This document shows, one piece after another, positions 7,335 to 15,563 of a DNA stretch of 38,029 bases. The notes under the pieces were generated by a model. That model was given only the letters and a program-made list of their open reading frames with translations, had not been told where the DNA came from and made no database searches. The DNA is from Candidatus Rokuibacteriota bacterium. Its GTDB lineage: Bacteria; Methylomirabilota; Methylomirabilia; Rokubacteriales; CSP1-6. The stretch is taken from assembly GCA_003220595.1 (NCBI GenBank), contig QHSZ01000024.1, positions 1 to 38,029 of the forward strand. Reading direction: 5' to 3'. A program made the position numbers and the translations under genes. The first letter of the stretch is position 1; every line of letters starts with the position of its first letter.

Positions 7335-8492
7335 TCAGCTCACCTTCACGGGGTGCGGCACCGGCACGTTGTAGCCGTAGCCCTGGGCGTTCCATGGGAT
7401 GCTGGCCGGCTGGGTGTTCCCTTGCTCGTCGGTCGCCCGAGTCAAGATCACGTGGTCGCCCTGGCGGGCGTCCCACTCGAAGTCCCACCGGACCCAGGCG
7501 CGCGCGATGTTCGGCTCGCGCAACGCGGCGGGCGCCCACGTGGTCCCCCGGTCGAGGCTCCATTCCACCCGGGCGATCCGGCCGACCGGCGACCAGGCGA
7601 AGCCGCGCACGCGCTGCCGGCCTGCCGTGAGCGTCGCGCCCCACGGCAGCGCCACCGCGCTCTTGAGCGTCTGCTGTCTCAAGACCACCTTGCTCGGATA
7701 GTCGGGCCCGTCCAGCACGTAGGTCTTCGTCGTGGTCGGCACGTCGATCGTGCTGTCCCGCACTTCGATACGCCCCACCCACTTGACGCTGCTGATCCCG
7801 ACCCAGCCCGGAACGATCGCGCGCACCGGGAAGCCGTGGTCCGGGGGCACGGGCTCCCCATTCATCGCGTACGCCAGCAGCGTGTCGTCCTCGAGCGCCT
7901 TCGCGAGGGACATCGGCCGGTTCACCTTCACCGAGTCGAGACCTTCCACCAGCACGTTCAGGATGTCGCGCGGCGTGTCCCGCCGGACCCGGGCCAGCTC
8001 GAGCACCGCCCCGAGGGGGACGCCCGTCCACTCCGCCACGCCGATCCCGCCGAGCCGCCACTGCGTTCCCGAGGCCACCTTGCCCATGAGCTCCTTGAAG
8101 AACCCGCGTCCGTTGCCGGCGCACTCGACGAAGGAGATGACGGAGCGCGAGGGCAGGCGCAGGAGGTCGTCGAAGCCGAGCTCGGCGGGGCGCTCGACGC
8201 CGTTGCCCTCGACGCGCAAGCGCCACGTGCGGGCGTCGAGACTCGGCGGCGTCGCGTGATGGCGGATGAAGAAGTGGCTGGCCGGCGTCAGGTAGCCCGG
8301 GAGCGTCTCCAGCCGGGTCTCCTGATTGATCCCGTGGTCGATGAAGATGTCGGCCGGCACGGGCTTGACGTGGAACTTCTGGGCCTGCGCCGGCGCCTGG
8401 GCAAGGGCGTCGCGGCGCGCCGCCAGGGCCGCCGCCGCGGCGGCGCTGCCTGCCAGAAATTGCCGCCGGCTGACGACGTGACGCCGCGCCAT
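7335..8492 (-). CDS. Tat-exported sulfite oxidase-family molybdopterin oxidoreductase
   Basis: A 385-aa periplasmic Mo-cofactor enzyme. The N-terminus is a twin-arginine signal (VSRRQFLAGSAAAAAALAA) ending near residue 32, so the enzyme is folded with cofactor before export. The Mo-ligating cysteine is Cys124 in SFVECAGNGRGFF, the sulfite-oxidase-family signature, and PVRAIVPGWVGISSVKW is the expected substrate-pocket region. The C-terminal immunoglobulin-like dimerisation domain ends with TRATDEQGNTQP and WNAQGYGYN. The length fits bacterial SorA/SoxC-type enzymes. No cytochrome c (SorB) gene is adjacent, so the electron acceptor is encoded elsewhere or differs. AGGAGG lies five bases before the ATG. 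SoxC or a related sulfoxide reductase-like enzyme are alternatives. Confidence 0.88.
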   Translation of the reverse strand: MARRHVVSRRQFLAGSAAAAAALAARRDALAQAPAQAQKFHVKPVPADIFIDHGINQETRLETLPGYLTPASHFFIRHHATPPSLDARTWRLRVEGNGVERPAELGFDDLLRLPSRSVISFVECAGNGRGFFKELMGKVASGTQWRLGGIGVAEWTGVPLGAVLELARVRRDTPRDILNVLVEGLDSVKVNRPMSLAKALEDDTLLAYAMNGEPVPPDHGFPVRAIVPGWVGISSVKWVGRIEVRDSTIDVPTTTKTYVLDGPDYPSKVVLRQQTLKSAVALPWGATLTAGRQRVRGFAWSPVGRIARVEWSLDRGTTWAPAALREPNIARAWVRWDFEWDARQGDHVILTRATDEQGNTQPASIPWNAQGYGYNVPVPHPVKVS

Positions 8493-8550
8493 GATGGCCT
8501 CCTTCAGACTGAGACACTACCGCGAACCGACACGCATGGCCACCGTCGCG

Positions 8551-9423
8551 TCACTCGTCGCGCGGCTCCCGGCGGATGAACGTGCCGGTCCGAAGGTCCG
8601 CCAGCGTCTGCTCGATTTCCGCGCGCGTGTTCATCACGAACGGCCCATAGCGCGCGATCGGCTCGTGCAGGGGCCGAGCCGCCGCGAGGAGAAACCGCCC
8701 GCCGCCTGGGCCGGCGGACGCCTCCACGACGTCGCCCTCACCGAAGACGATCAGGGCGGGCGCATGCGTGGGGCTCTGCTCGGGCCCGAAGCGAACGTCA
8801 CCCTGGTCGACGTACGCGAACGCGGTGTGGCCCCGGGGCACCGTCTCGCGGAACGTGCTGCCGGGTGGCAGCGTCACGTCAATGACCTTCGGCGCCACGG
8901 CCAGGCCTTCGACCGGCCCCACGAGCCGGCCGTCCGCCGCCTCGCCGGCGATGACCCGGATCCTCGCCCCTTCGTCCGTCACCGTCTCCACGAGCTGAGC
9001 CGCCTGCAGATCGCGATACTTCGGCCGGCCCATCTTTTCGCGCGCGGGCAAATTGAGCCACAGCTGGAGCCCGGCGATCCCCTCGGGGCGCACCTGCGGC
9101 ATTTCCTCGTGGAGGATGCCGCTTCCCGACGTCATCCACTGGATGTCGCCGCCTCCGATCGTCCCGCGGTGCCCCAGCGAGTCGCCGTGGCGCACCTCCC
9201 CCTTGCGGACGATCGTCACGGTCTCGATGCCTCGATGGGGGTGATACGGGAACCCGGCCTCGTAGTCGGCGGGATCGACCGACTCGAAGTGGTCGAGGAG
9301 CAGGAAGGGGTCGAGGTGGTCGAGCTTTCGAGTCCCGATGCTCCGCCGGAGATGAACGCCGGCGCCCTCGACGACCGGCTCGGGCGTGACGACCTGGACC
9401 ACGGGGCGCGCGGACTGGCTCAT
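8551..9423 (-). CDS. pirin family bicupin protein
   Basis: A 290-aa pirin. The N-terminal cupin has all four metal ligands of the family: His61 and His63 in YHPHRGIETVTIV, and His105 and Glu107 in SGSGILHEEMP (human pirin His56, His58, His101, Glu103). A second, degenerate cupin covers about residues 175-275. Bacterial pirins with intact ligands can show quercetin 2,3-dioxygenase activity or regulate central-carbon enzymes by binding. The ATG at 9423 is preceded by AGGAGGT at a seven-base spacing; the longer open frame upstream is ignored. The sulfite-oxidase-like gene starts 58 bases downstream on the same strand, so pirin is probably first in that transcription unit. Confidence 0.9.
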   Translation of the reverse strand: MSQSARPVVQVVTPEPVVEGAGVHLRRSIGTRKLDHLDPFLLLDHFESVDPADYEAGFPYHPHRGIETVTIVRKGEVRHGDSLGHRGTIGGGDIQWMTSGSGILHEEMPQVRPEGIAGLQLWLNLPAREKMGRPKYRDLQAAQLVETVTDEGARIRVIAGEAADGRLVGPVEGLAVAPKVIDVTLPPGSTFRETVPRGHTAFAYVDQGDVRFGPEQSPTHAPALIVFGEGDVVEASAGPGGGRFLLAAARPLHEPIARYGPFVMNTRAEIEQTLADLRTGTFIRREPRDE

Positions 9424-9573
9424 GCGGTGGACCTCCTTCGCCAGGGGCACCATAGTGGATGCGGAGTTCCCCCGCAACGGTTGCATCACGACTTCCCGGC
9501 GGCACCCTCGATGAGCGACGACTGGAAGGCGGCGATGAAGGGCGAGCCGGCCTTTTGAGCGCGCGGCGCCTGC

Positions 9574-9858
9574 TTAGCGCCGGACCAGCGCCCAGCCGAG
9601 CGTCCGGAGGTCCCGGGCGACACCACACCGGCGTCGGTCGGCGCGGCGCCGCTCGGCCTCCGCGAGTGCGTGGCGGGGCTGACGCCGTTGCCCCAGGCGT
9701 CGGTCGAGGATGACGTCCACGGTTTCGCTGCCGAAGACGATCTCGCTGCCGAACACATGCCGGAAATACGTGCATCGGTTCGGTTTCTCGCGAGAGACGA
9801 TGATCATCACACCTGCCACGAACGCCTCCGAGACCGTCCCCCAGGATCCATGCCCCAT
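9574..9858 (-). CDS. small conserved-looking basic protein of unknown function
   Basis: A frame of up to 94 aa. From Met18 it reads [20 protein letters not shown], then [17 protein letters not shown] and a block of RRADRR-like residues, ending [10 protein letters not shown]. The order (short hydrophobic strand, tyrosine/phenylalanine helix, VILDRR, then Arg clusters) recalls small proteins common in uncultivated high-GC soil bacteria, sometimes fused to response-regulator-like domains. This is recollection, not a match I can verify. Two starts are possible: ATG 9858 with GGGAG upstream, or ATG 9807, which would begin at the conserved strand. It lies alone between lon and pirin on the same strand. 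Confidence 0.5.
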   Translation of the reverse strand: MGHGSWGTVSEAFVAGVMIIVSREKPNRCTYFRHVFGSEIVFGSETVDVILDRRLGQRRQPRHALAEAERRRADRRRCGVARDLRTLGWALVRR

Positions 9859-9874
9859 GCAGTAAGCTCTCCCA

Positions 9875-9900
9875 GGGATTTCCGGAATTCGGCAAATCCC
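9875..9900. other. inverted repeat between lon and the small gene
   Basis: GGGATTT (9875-9881) and AAATCCC (9894-9900) pair perfectly, and CCG/CGG inside extends the stem with one unpaired C, leaving a GAATT loop. There is no T-run on either side, so it is not a standard intrinsic terminator. It lies downstream of lon and immediately upstream of the small minus-strand gene. Confidence 0.4.
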
Positions 9901-9958
9901 TTCAAACGCTCGAGGGGAAAACCCGATGTCAGGCGGGTCCCGAGCGGGGTGACGCGCC

Positions 9959-12415
9959 TCAGCGGGCCGCCGGGTCGACCGCAGCCCGGGAGGGTGTCAG
10001 GGCGTGCTGGAGGACTTCGCTCGCATCGTCGACGAAGATGAAGCGCAGCTGCTTTCGGAGCTCCTCCGGCACGTCCTCGATGTCCCGCTCGTTCCGCCTC
10101 GGCAGGATCACGGAGCGGATCCCGGCCCGGTGCGCCGCCAGGACCTTCTCCTTGATCCCGCCGACGGGCAGCACCTTGCCGCGGAGCGTGATCTCGCCGG
10201 TCATGGCCGCCTCGCCCCGCACCGGCCGCCGCGTGGCGAGCGAGGCCAGCGCCGTCATGATGGTCACGCCGGCCGACGGCCCATCTTTCGGGATCGCCCC
10301 GGCCGGCACGTGCACGTGGATCGTCTTGCCTTCGAACAGCCTCGGATCGATATCGAGCGCCTCCGCGTTGGACCACACGTACGAGACCGCGGCCTGAGCG
10401 CTCTCGCGCATGACGTCTCCGAGCATCCCGGTGAGCAGGAGACGCTCCTCGGTGCTGGGCATCATGCTGACCTCCACGAACAGGACGTCGCCGCCGGTCG
10501 GCGTCCAGGCCAGTCCCGTGGCGACGCCCGGACGCGTGGTCCGCTCGGCGACGTCGTCGAAGAACCGCGGCCGGCCGAGGTACTCGACGAGGTTCTCGGC
10601 GGTGATCAGCACCGACTCGCGCTGTCCCTCGGCGAGCCGCCGGGCCATCTTCCGGGCGACCGTGGCGATCTCCCGCTCGAGGCTCCGCACGCCGGCCTCG
10701 CGCGTGTGCCCCCTCACGATCTGGCGGATGGCGTCCGGCTCGAAGGAGAGCTCCTCCTTGGCGAGGCCATGGGCCGCGAGCTGCTTGGGGATCAGATACT
10801 CCCTGGCGATTCCGACCTTTTCCTCGTCCGTATACCCCGAGAGCGTCAGGATCTCCATCCGATCGCGCAGGGGCCCGGGAATGGTGTCGAGCGTGTTGGC
10901 GGTGGCGATGAACAGGACCTGCGACAGGTCGAACGACACCCCCAGGTAGTTGTCGACGAAGGTATGATTCTGGGCCGGGTCGAGCACCTCGAGCAGCGCG
11001 GAGGACGGATCACCTCGCCAGTCCGCGCCGATCTTGTCGATCTCGTCGAGCATGAACACGGGGTCGCGCGTCTCGGCCCGCCGGAGGCCCTGGATGATGC
11101 GGCCGGGCATCGCGCCGATGTAGGTCCGGCGGTGGCCGCGGATCTCGGCCTCGTCACGCACGCCGCCGAGCGACATGCGGACGAAGCGCCGGCCGAGGGC
11201 GCGAGCGATGCTCTGGCCGAGGCTGGTCTTGCCGACGCCGGGGGGCCCGACGAAGCAGAGGATCGGCTCCCGCGCGGGACTGTCGCCCGTCACGTGCGGC
11301 GGCTCGGCAGGCACCGGCGCCCCGGCGGCACCGGGCTGGCCCGTCCTTCCGTCGCGCTCCTGCCGGAGCTTCTTGACGGCCAGGTACTCGAGGATCCGGT
11401 CCTTGATCTTCTCGAGGTCGTAGTGGTCCTCGTCCAGGACCTGGCGGGCCCGGCGGATGTCGATGGTCCCACCGCTCAGCTTGCTCCACGGCAGGCTCGC
11501 CATCGATTCGAGATACGCGACGATCATGCCGTGCTCCGGTGAGGACGCCGGGATCCCCGCGAGCCGGCTCAGCTCACGCTCCGTCTCGCGCCGCGCCTCC
11601 TCGGGCAGGCGGGCCTCCTCGATCCGGCGCCGGAGCTCCGCCACCTGATTGTCGCCCCCTTCCGTCTCTCCGAGCTCGCGTTGGATGGATCGGAGCTGCT
11701 CGCGCAGGTAGAACTCGCGCTGCTGCTTGGACAGCCGCTCCTCGGTGTCGGTCGTGATCTTTCGGCCCAGCTCGCGCACGGCGAGCTCGCGCTGCAACAA
11801 GTCGACCAGTCGCCGGAGCTTGGCCGTGACCGAATCCAGCTCGAGGAGCTCCTGCCGCGCGGCCATGTCGAGCGCAACCACCGACGCGATGAAGTAGGCC
11901 ACGTGGCGGGGATCGGTGACGTTCTCGGTCGCGACCGCCAGCTCGTCGGGGAGGTCGGGGGACACCTCCACGAGCCGGCGGAAGATGTCGACCACCGCAC
12001 GCCGGAGAGCGTCCACCTCCGTCGCCTGGACGATCTGCTCGCGAGCCACCTCGATCCGCGCCACCAGATACGGCTCGGTCCCGACCCAGTCCAGCAGGCG
12101 GATCCGTTCGATCCCCTGGACCATCAGGCGCATGCTGCCGTCCGGCACCCGAGCGAGCTGGTGGATCACGCCGACGGTGCCCATCCGATGGAGGTCCGCG
12201 GGCGTGGCCGGCTCCACCTTCGGATCTCGCTGCGCGACCAGCGCCAGAAGCCGGTTGCCGCGCATCACGTCGTCGACGAGCCGCACCGAGCGCGGCTGTC
12301 CCACGGCGAGCGGGACCGCCGTCAGCGGGAACACGATGGCCTCCCGGAGGGGCAGGACCGGGAGCGCATCGGGAATGACGAAGTCGCCGGGACTACCACC
12401 AGGTTGAACGGCCAT
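9959..12415 (-). CDS. lon: ATP-dependent protease Lon
   Basis: An 818-aa Lon protease, the cytoplasmic AAA+ machine that unfolds and degrades damaged and regulatory proteins. The N-terminal substrate-binding domain starts with [19 protein letters not shown]. The ATPase module has Walker A GPPGVGKT (390-397), Walker [12 protein letters not shown] and sensor sequence [12 protein letters not shown]. The C-terminal protease domain has catalytic Ser714 in PKDGPSAG and Lys757 in [11 protein letters not shown] short Gly/Pro/Ala-rich insert (about 361-383) before Walker A is longer than in E. coli Lon. The ATG overlaps the hsp20 stop by one base (TGATG), so translation of the two is coupled. I see no CIRCE element or obvious HspR site upstream of the pair. 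Confidence 0.97.
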   Translation of the reverse strand: MAVQPGGSPGDFVIPDALPVLPLREAIVFPLTAVPLAVGQPRSVRLVDDVMRGNRLLALVAQRDPKVEPATPADLHRMGTVGVIHQLARVPDGSMRLMVQGIERIRLLDWVGTEPYLVARIEVAREQIVQATEVDALRRAVVDIFRRLVEVSPDLPDELAVATENVTDPRHVAYFIASVVALDMAARQELLELDSVTAKLRRLVDLLQRELAVRELGRKITTDTEERLSKQQREFYLREQLRSIQRELGETEGGDNQVAELRRRIEEARLPEEARRETERELSRLAGIPASSPEHGMIVAYLESMASLPWSKLSGGTIDIRRARQVLDEDHYDLEKIKDRILEYLAVKKLRQERDGRTGQPGAAGAPVPAEPPHVTGDSPAREPILCFVGPPGVGKTSLGQSIARALGRRFVRMSLGGVRDEAEIRGHRRTYIGAMPGRIIQGLRRAETRDPVFMLDEIDKIGADWRGDPSSALLEVLDPAQNHTFVDNYLGVSFDLSQVLFIATANTLDTIPGPLRDRMEILTLSGYTDEEKVGIAREYLIPKQLAAHGLAKEELSFEPDAIRQIVRGHTREAGVRSLEREIATVARKMARRLAEGQRESVLITAENLVEYLGRPRFFDDVAERTTRPGVATGLAWTPTGGDVLFVEVSMMPSTEERLLLTGMLGDVMRESAQAAVSYVWSNAEALDIDPRLFEGKTIHVHVPAGAIPKDGPSAGVTIMTALASLATRRPVRGEAAMTGEITLRGKVLPVGGIKEKVLAAHRAGIRSVILPRRNERDIEDVPEELRKQLRFIFVDDASEVLQHALTPSRAAVDPAAR

Positions 12416-12828
12416 CAGCGGGTCTCGGCACGCTTGGGGAGCGTGATGCGGAGCAGGCCACGCTCGTAGCGCGCCTGGACCCGCTCGGGGTCGACCGGAG
12501 CCGGCAACGGCAGCACCACCTCGAACGGGCCCTGGCGGATGCCGGCCGAATGGTACGTGGCCCCCTCGTCACACGAGGGAAGCTGGCGGCGCCCTTCGAC
12601 GAGCACCACGTCATCGAAGAGCTGGACCTCGAAGTCGTCTTCGTCGACACCGGCCAGGTCGACGGCCATCTCGATCGTCGTCGCCGTCTCGTACGTGTCC
12701 GCGTCGGGCCGCCAACGCGTCTGCACGAGCAGGCGCAGGCGCTCGGTCTGCCAGATGTCGCCGAACGGCCACGGCTGGTCCGAGGGAACCACCACCGCGT
12801 ACCGGTAACTCAAGCGTCGGTAGCGCAT
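12415..12828 (-). CDS. Hsp20 / alpha-crystallin small heat shock protein
   Basis: A 137-aa small heat-shock chaperone that holds unfolding proteins for later refolding or proteolysis. The alpha-crystallin domain spans about 43-134, with the first strand ETATTIEMAVDLAGVDEDDFEVQL and the conserved closing strand RYERGLLRITLPKR, a GLLRI variant of the usual A-x-x-x-G-v-L motif. There is no C-terminal IXI tail beyond the domain, so assembly into large oligomers may differ from IbpA. The N-terminus is short and aromatic-rich (RYRRLSYRYAVVV). It is the first gene of an operon with lon and shares a base with the lon start. A sigma70-like promoter lies just upstream. Confidence 0.9.
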   Translation of the reverse strand: MRYRRLSYRYAVVVPSDQPWPFGDIWQTERLRLLVQTRWRPDADTYETATTIEMAVDLAGVDEDDFEVQLFDDVVLVEGRRQLPSCDEGATYHSAGIRQGPFEVVLPLPAPVDPERVQARYERGLLRITLPKRAETR

Positions 12829-12848
12829 GCCTGTTCCTGGGTGGCCTG

Positions 12849-12877
12849 ATTGTGCGCCCCGCCTGTGCCCCGGTCAA
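12849..12877 (-). promoter_or_regulatory. sigma70-like promoter of hsp20-lon
   Basis: On the minus strand TTGACC (12877-12872) and CACAAT (12854-12849) are separated by exactly 17 bases, matching five and four consensus positions. The predicted start at about 12842 leaves a short leader before the hsp20 ATG at 12828. The -35 overlaps the stop codon of the upstream cyclase gene. Confidence 0.5.
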
Positions 12878-13911
12878 TCCAGCGACCGATGCGAGAGCGC
12901 GTACGCGGCCACGCGGGCCTCCTTCCCCCTGATCGCGAGGTCGCCGCAGTGCTTCACCTCGACGCCCAGCGGAAGCGCGAGCCGGTCCAGCAATGCACCG
13001 GAGGCCACCAGGTCGAGGCCCATTCGCTTGGCGTACTCCTCGAGGCGCGCGGCCGTGTTGAGGATGTCCCCGACGAAGACGATCTGTTGCCTGAGGTCGC
13101 CCAGCTCGCCGGCGGTCACGGTGCCGCCATGGAGCCCGCCGCGAAAGCGGGGCACGACCCCGAAGTCGTGCTCGTACCGGCTCCGGCCGCGCTCGACGGC
13201 GGCCCGGATCGCGAAAAAGCATCGGACGCAGTTGGCCGCGCGGGCGCCCGTCTCGATCGGCCAGGTGATCACGATCTCGTCCCCCGCGTACTGATAGATG
13301 TCCCCCTCCGCCTCGAGCACCGGCTCCGTCAAGTCGTCGACGAAGCGGCGGAGCAGCTCGAAGTATCCGGCGCTGCCCAGTCGCTCCGCGAGCTGTGTGG
13401 AGCCCTCGAGGTCGAGGAAGAGAAAGATGCGCTCCTCCGCCTTCGGTCGGTGGTAGACGCCGGCCGCGAAATAGCCCAGGACGTTCGCGCCAATCATGCG
13501 GTTCATCTGGAGGATGAACTGGATCGCGAGCGCGAACACGGCGAAGAACGGTACGGCATAGGTCAGGTGGGCGTCGGTGAAGCTCGTGACGAAGCGCCGT
13601 GGCTCGCCGCTCGTGATCACCTGCCCGGCGGCGCGGCCCACGAGGAACAGCGTGAGCACGATCGCGCTACTGAGCGCCAGATCCGTCCAGAATCCGAGCC
13701 CTCGGAACCACGTGCGCAGCGCGCCGTCGCGGACGGACATCAGGTAACCGGCCACGAGCAGCGGGATGATGACGCCGTCGACCAGGCCCTGGATCGCCGA
13801 CTTGAGGGATGCCTCACTGGTCAGGACATTGAAGACGGGCGTGATCACACACACCACGAGCACGATCGCCGCGAGCTGCCGCCTGCGGATCCGTGAGCGC
13901 GCCGTTCCCAC
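12874..13911 (-). CDS. membrane-anchored class III adenylate/guanylate cyclase
   Basis: A 345-aa protein with four N-terminal membrane segments (about 12-30, 40-58, 78-98, 116-135) followed by a cytoplasmic class III cyclase domain. Both metal-binding aspartates are present: Asp167 in FLDLEGSTQLAERLG and Asp211 in YQYAGDEIVITW. The transition-state pair Asn285 and Arg289 is in GDILNTAARLEEYA. The two residues that normally select the purine are non-canonical, with Gln207 where adenylate cyclases have Lys and Val278 where they have Asp. The product could therefore be cAMP, cGMP or something else. The GTG at 13911 is the best start: it leaves room for the first helix and a TATGCT box lies nine bases upstream with no Shine-Dalgarno. 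It is divergent from the TRAP operon. Confidence 0.85.
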   Translation of the reverse strand: MGTARSRIRRRQLAAIVLVVCVITPVFNVLTSEASLKSAIQGLVDGVIIPLLVAGYLMSVRDGALRTWFRGLGFWTDLALSSAIVLTLFLVGRAAGQVITSGEPRRFVTSFTDAHLTYAVPFFAVFALAIQFILQMNRMIGANVLGYFAAGVYHRPKAEERIFLFLDLEGSTQLAERLGSAGYFELLRRFVDDLTEPVLEAEGDIYQYAGDEIVITWPIETGARAANCVRCFFAIRAAVERGRSRYEHDFGVVPRFRGGLHGGTVTAGELGDLRQQIVFVGDILNTAARLEEYAKRMGLDLVASGALLDRLALPLGVEVKHCGDLAIRGKEARVAAYALSHRSLD

Positions 13912-13920
13912 GTCGCGGCC

Positions 13921-13926
13921 AGCATA
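13921..13926 (-). promoter_or_regulatory. -10-like TATGCT for the cyclase gene
   Basis: On the minus strand the hexamer is TATGCT, ending nine bases before the GTG start at 13911. This fits a leaderless or near-leaderless message. No good -35 is present. Confidence 0.25.
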
Positions 13927-14028
13927 GCCCCGCCCGCGCGCGGTGCGCCAGCATTCGAACTTGCGCTTCGCGCACACGGTTGACACGAGGCGCCCGCCTG
14001 TGCAGCTTATCCGTACCCTGGAGGAACC

Positions 14029-15057
14029 ATGAAAACGACGCTGACCTGGAGCACGCTCGCGCTGGTCCTGCTGGCCCTCGTCGCGGGCGGCACCGCCCTC
14101 GGGCCACCGCCCGCGGGCGCCCAGCCGAGGCCGGTGGTGTGGAACCTGCCGACGGTCGCGGCCCCGAGCTACTTCCACACCGTCAACTACAACGCGCTCG
14201 CCGCCAAGGTGAAGGAGAAGTCGGGGGGGCGGATGGAGATCCGCATACACCCGGCCTCGTCGCTCTATCCCTCGGCCGAGCTGCTCCCCGCGGTCCTGGA
14301 CGGGCGCACCGAGCTCGGCACCGTCCTCGCGTCGTACCTCACCGACGTCCTCCTCGAGATCGGCCCGCTGGAGCTGCCCTTCATGACCGGGAGCGTGGGG
14401 GAACACAAGAAGGCGGCGCTGCAGCTTCGCCCCTTCTACTCGGAGCGGTTCGCGCGGCGGGGTCTCAGGCTCCTCTCGATCCATGCGTGGCCGTCGCAGC
14501 AGATTTTCTCCACCGTGCCCATCCGCAGCGTCGCGGACTGGAAGGGCAAGAAGATCCGCGTGTACGGCGCCGACTCCGCCAACATCGCGCGCCTGCTCGG
14601 CGCTGCCCCGGTCAACATCAATTTCGGCGAGGTGTACTCGGCCCTCGAGAAGCGGACCGTGGACGGGGCGATGACCTCCGCCACCAACGCCGAGCCGATG
14701 AAGTTCTTCGAGGTCGCCAAGTACCTCGACTACTGGTACCTCGCCGGGGCCGCCATGGAGTGGCTGGTGGCGAACCAGAAGGCGTGGGACGCCCTCCCCA
14801 AGGACCTGCAGCACATCGTGCTCGACGCGATGAAGGAGACGAACCTCGAGGAGAAGGAGTGGCAGGACGCCAGCGACGCGGACGAGCGGGCGCGCAAGCG
14901 CCTGCCCGAGCTCGGCATGACGGTCGTCGATCCTCCCAAGGAGGAGATCGAGAAGGCACGCAAGATCGCCCAGGGCGCCTGGGACATCTGGCTCCAGCGC
15001 ACGGGTGCCGACGGCAAGCGCGCGCTCGAGCTCGCCCTCAAGGCCCTGGGGCGGTGA
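14029..15057 (+). CDS. dctP: TRAP transporter substrate-binding protein DctP family
   Basis: A 342-aa periplasmic binding protein of a tripartite ATP-independent transporter, which imports organic anions using a sodium or proton gradient. It has a Sec signal peptide (KTTLTWSTLALVLLALVAGG, cleaved near AGAQ at 33). The mature protein has the family segments VKEKSGGRMEIRIHPASSL, ELPFM and WKGKKIRVYGADSANIARLLGAAPVNI. It also has the stretch FGEVYSALEKRTVDGAM, where the family's carboxylate-binding arginine region lies. GGAGG precedes the ATG by six bases. A TTGACA at 13980-13985 is a possible -35, but its -10 (GCTTAT, 19-base spacing) is poor. DctQ and DctM follow with four-base overlaps. The ligand is unknown. 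Confidence 0.93.
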   Translation: MKTTLTWSTLALVLLALVAGGTALGPPPAGAQPRPVVWNLPTVAAPSYFHTVNYNALAAKVKEKSGGRMEIRIHPASSLYPSAELLPAVLDGRTELGTVLASYLTDVLLEIGPLELPFMTGSVGEHKKAALQLRPFYSERFARRGLRLLSIHAWPSQQIFSTVPIRSVADWKGKKIRVYGADSANIARLLGAAPVNINFGEVYSALEKRTVDGAMTSATNAEPMKFFEVAKYLDYWYLAGAAMEWLVANQKAWDALPKDLQHIVLDAMKETNLEEKEWQDASDADERARKRLPELGMTVVDPPKEEIEKARKIAQGAWDIWLQRTGADGKRALELALKALGR

Positions 15058-15563
15058 TCGGCCGCGCGGCCGGCGTGGCGTCGCTCCTCGCGGGCTTCGC
15101 CACGCTCGCCATCGTCCTTCTCATCTCATGGGACGTCATCATGCGGTCCTTCTTCGACCGACCGCAGCTCTTCGTGGACGAGGTGGCGAGCTTTCTCGAA
15201 GTGCTCGTGATCTTCGGCGGCGCCGCCTCCACCTTCCGCGCGGGAGGGCACGTGCGCGTCGACCTGATCACGGGGCTTCTGCCGCGGTCGGCCCGGGCCT
15301 CATTGCGGGTGGTCACGCTCACGCTCGCGGTGGCCTTCCTCACCGTCGTCATCTGGGTGACCACGCAGTCCGCACTCACGGCCTTTCGCTACGGCCGCGT
15401 CTCGGCGGTCATGCTGTATCCGCTCTGGGCGCCGATGCTCGTCATTCCCGCCGGCCTGGCCCTCATGGCGTTCACGATGCTCGCCGCGCTGGTCTGGCAG
15501 GTGAGGACGGCCCTCGGCCCTCGAGCCGCCCGCGACGAAGTGGCGCAGCAGAGCGACGCGTGA
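15054..15563 (+). CDS. dctQ: TRAP transporter small membrane subunit DctQ
   Basis: A 169-aa membrane protein with four hydrophobic helices, the standard size and topology of DctQ, which scaffolds the large permease. The family residues around SWDVIMRSFFDRPQLFVDEVASFL and the RAGGHVRVDL motif are clear. The GTG start overlaps the dctP stop (GTGA), and its own stop overlaps the next GTG, so all three TRAP genes are translationally coupled. Confidence 0.92.
   Translation: MIGRAAGVASLLAGFATLAIVLLISWDVIMRSFFDRPQLFVDEVASFLEVLVIFGGAASTFRAGGHVRVDLITGLLPRSARASLRVVTLTLAVAFLTVVIWVTTQSALTAFRYGRVSAVMLYPLWAPMLVIPAGLALMAFTMLAALVWQVRTALGPRAARDEVAQQSDA

Noticed and set aside
9875-9900. Intrinsic terminator for lon
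   Set aside because: The hairpin is good but no T-run follows on either strand.
10004-11542. A 512-codon plus-strand frame opposite lon
   Set aside because: Lon is unmistakable on the minus strand; the antisense product has no domain.
13980-14011. A strong promoter for dctPQM
   Set aside because: TTGACA is perfect, but the best -10 candidate (GCTTAT) needs 19-base spacing and matches only three positions, so it is mentioned but not called.
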